NCBI GenBank assembly: GCA_015068825.1
Contig: SVJU01000004.1
Coordinates: 1 to 64,000 of the forward strand
Length of the DNA: 64,000 nucleotides
DNA from: Oscillospiraceae bacterium
GTDB lineage: Bacteria; Bacillota; Clostridia; UMGS1810
Direction of reading: 5' to 3'
Shown here: piece after piece, positions 62,733-64,000 of the stretch
Numbering within the stretch: position 1 is the first letter of the stretch
Layout of the letters: each line of letters begins with the position of its first letter
Translations under genes and position numbers: made by a program
The notes under the pieces: generated by a model
The model's database searches: none
Seen by the model: only the letters and a program-made list of their open reading frames with translations
Told to the model about the DNA's origin: nothing

Positions 62733-63806
62733 CTAAAAAAGCTCTAAAAGGTATTTAAACACCTTCTGATAAAATTCTTTGTTTTCTTCATTTGTGTTTT
62801 CTATGATTTTTTTTGCACAAATTCCCTTTAAGGTAAATTCCTTTGCAATCTCATTTATATCCACCTTTGAAACTGTATCATCTTTAAACTTTACAAAGAA
62901 TACATCGTTTTCAAAAAGCTCGGTTATCATTTTTAAATTTAAAGACAAGTTTTCGCTTTTTTCTCCGACAAAAGTAATTTTATATAAATTTTCTTGCGCA
63001 GTTAAAGCTTGTTTTATTTTATTTGAAACATCTTCAAATATTTCGCAGTCGGATATATCAATATCTATTACATTATACTGTCTTTTGGAAACAGGCAAAA
63101 ATTCCAGTAGGCATTCATTTTTACCAATATTTCCTATAATCACACCTTTTGAGCCCGTTTCGTCAAATCCATGAGGCTCCATTGTACCGGGATATGCATA
63201 ATAAGTGTTGCCCGATTTTAAAACCCCTGAAAAAGTATGTGTATGGCCTAATGCAATATAATTAAGATTGCTGTTTAAAATATCCTGATTTGTTAAAGGA
63301 TTGTAATCACTTTCTTTTGATAAATCTGCATGGATTACACAAAGATTTATCATATCATCGCAAGGTGCTTTAAACGACGACAGCACCGACTCTTTAACAT
63401 AAATATCTTCAAAACCATATCCAAAAACTCTGGTGTTTAATTCTTTTATTTCAATACCTTCCAGACGGTTTTCAAAGATTTTCACATTACCACTTAAATT
63501 TTCTTTTAAAGCAGAATATGCTTTCATGGTATATGGGTCGTGATTACCCGGTGAAATGAAAACATAAATATCTTTTATTCTTTCAAATTCACGCTTTAAA
63601 AACTCTATCGTGTCAGTTCCAATATAATCGCTGTCAAAAACATCGCCTGCAATAAGAATGATTTTTACATCTTCTTTTATTGCAATATCTATCGATTTTG
63701 AAAAAGTTTCTTTAATTTCTCTGCGTCTTATTTCACTTTTATCAGGCGAAAGCTCACCCGATTTTGTTTCAAAGTGAATATCGGCAATATGCATAATTTT
63801 AATCAT
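62733..63806 (-). CDS. YhaO/SbcD-like metallophosphoesterase
   Basis: 357 residues. Calcineurin-like nuclease motifs: IMHIADIHFETKSG (D-x-H), ILIAGDVFDSDYIGTDT (GD), VFISPGNHDPYT (GNHD), and YIALGHTHTFSGV (GHTH). Partner of the ATPase gene 19 nt downstream, as Mre11/SbcD with Rad50/SbcC; the closest relatives appear to be YhaO-type. AAGGTG lies 6 nt before the ATG. Confidence 0.88.
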   Translation of the reverse strand: MIKIMHIADIHFETKSGELSPDKSEIRRREIKETFSKSIDIAIKEDVKIILIAGDVFDSDYIGTDTIEFLKREFERIKDIYVFISPGNHDPYTMKAYSALKENLSGNVKIFENRLEGIEIKELNTRVFGYGFEDIYVKESVLSSFKAPCDDMINLCVIHADLSKESDYNPLTNQDILNSNLNYIALGHTHTFSGVLKSGNTYYAYPGTMEPHGFDETGSKGVIIGNIGKNECLLEFLPVSKRQYNVIDIDISDCEIFEDVSNKIKQALTAQENLYKITFVGEKSENLSLNLKMITELFENDVFFVKFKDDTVSKVDINEIAKEFTLKGICAKKIIENTNEENKEFYQKVFKYLLELF

Positions 63807-63810
63807 ATCT

Positions 63811-64000
63811 TCACCTTAAAGTAGCAAAAACTGCCCTGTCATTGCCTGATAAATCGGTTTTTGCATATATATTATCAAAGCTATTTTTTAATAAATTTAT
63901 TACATCAGTCTTTTGGTCATAACCAATTTCAAATGCCAAAAGACCGTCTTTTTTAAGAATAAAATCTACATCTTCTGTTATTTTTCTATAAAATGTAAGA
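63811..64000 (-). CDS. prmC: Release-factor glutamine methyltransferase, C-terminal fragment
   Basis: The last 62 codons are in the window: FYRKITEDVDFILKKDGLLA, FEIGYDQKTDVINLL and DLSGNDRAVFATLR, the typical PrmC/HemK end. It methylates the GGQ glutamine of peptide-release factors. It is the upstream gene of the yhaO-yhaN-yloU-fakA-recG row; its stop is 4 nt from the yhaO-like start. The start lies beyond the right edge. Confidence 0.85.
   Translation of the reverse strand, partial: LTFYRKITEDVDFILKKDGLLAFEIGYDQKTDVINLLKNSFDNIYAKTDLSGNDRAVFATLR

Overview
The window is a 64 kb piece of an AT-rich bacterial chromosome that by gene content belongs to an anaerobic, endospore-forming Clostridia (Firmicutes). 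The evidence is a complete low-GC Gram-positive S10-spc-alpha ribosomal cluster, spoIIM and dipicolinate synthase (dpaAB) sporulation genes, a multisubunit NAD-linked [FeFe] hydrogenase operon, and the sepF-ylmH-divIVA division cluster. The gut-type palindromic intergenic repeats suggest, but do not prove, an intestinal source. No rRNA, tRNA, CRISPR array, IS element or prophage was seen.

Layout. 1-1.9 kb: start of an FGGY sugar kinase, a palindromic repeat, a frameshifted membrane-protein gene and a secreted SleB/CwlJ-type cell-wall hydrolase. 1.9-17.9 kb (minus strand): one uninterrupted S10-spc-alpha transcription unit from rpsJ to rplQ, including secY, adk, map, infA and rpoA, driven by a clear sigma-A promoter at 17847-17875 with a structured leader of about 250 nt. 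18.0-20.3 kb: xerD-like and spoIIM behind a sigma-E-type promoter, then proC. 20.5-28.3 kb: a secreted stalk-domain protein, the hydCEDBA-type hydrogenase operon with an exact Rex operator, and divergently dpaAB behind an exact sigma-K promoter match. 28.3-44.0 kb: guaB, then a probable long co-directional operon miaB-ymcA-mutS-mutL-miaA-hfq-hlyD-yggS-sepF-ylmH-divIVA-ileS. 44.2-45.9 kb: small orphan genes with unusual regulatory DNA. 46-49.6 kb: rplL, rplJ, rplA, rplK, nusG, secE, rpmG with an L10 leader and two L1-binding-site mimics. 49.7-51.7 kb: a tRNA wobble-uridine modification pair (trmR-like, trhP-like). 51.7-56.6 kb: duf6062-comF-recD2 divergent from trmB. 56.6-64 kb: the operon prmC (partial)-yhaO-like-yhaN-like-asp23-fakA-recG.

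The most interesting part is 44.6-45.6 kb. A 105-residue orphan gene is preceded by a roughly 184-nt leader that begins at its promoter's expected start site, folds into a long helix closed by a perfect 12-bp stem, and ends in an intrinsic terminator with a possible competing antiterminator, an architecture like a riboswitch or attenuator. Next to it, a ribbon-helix-helix regulator and a 77-residue orphan are divergent over three copies of a TTATGCAATACA-like repeat, and an eight-cysteine membrane protein has an exact sigma-K promoter match. Other points are a XerD homologue that lacks two catalytic residues and sits in the spoIIM operon, and the absence of tuf and rpoBC from their usual positions beside the ribosomal clusters.
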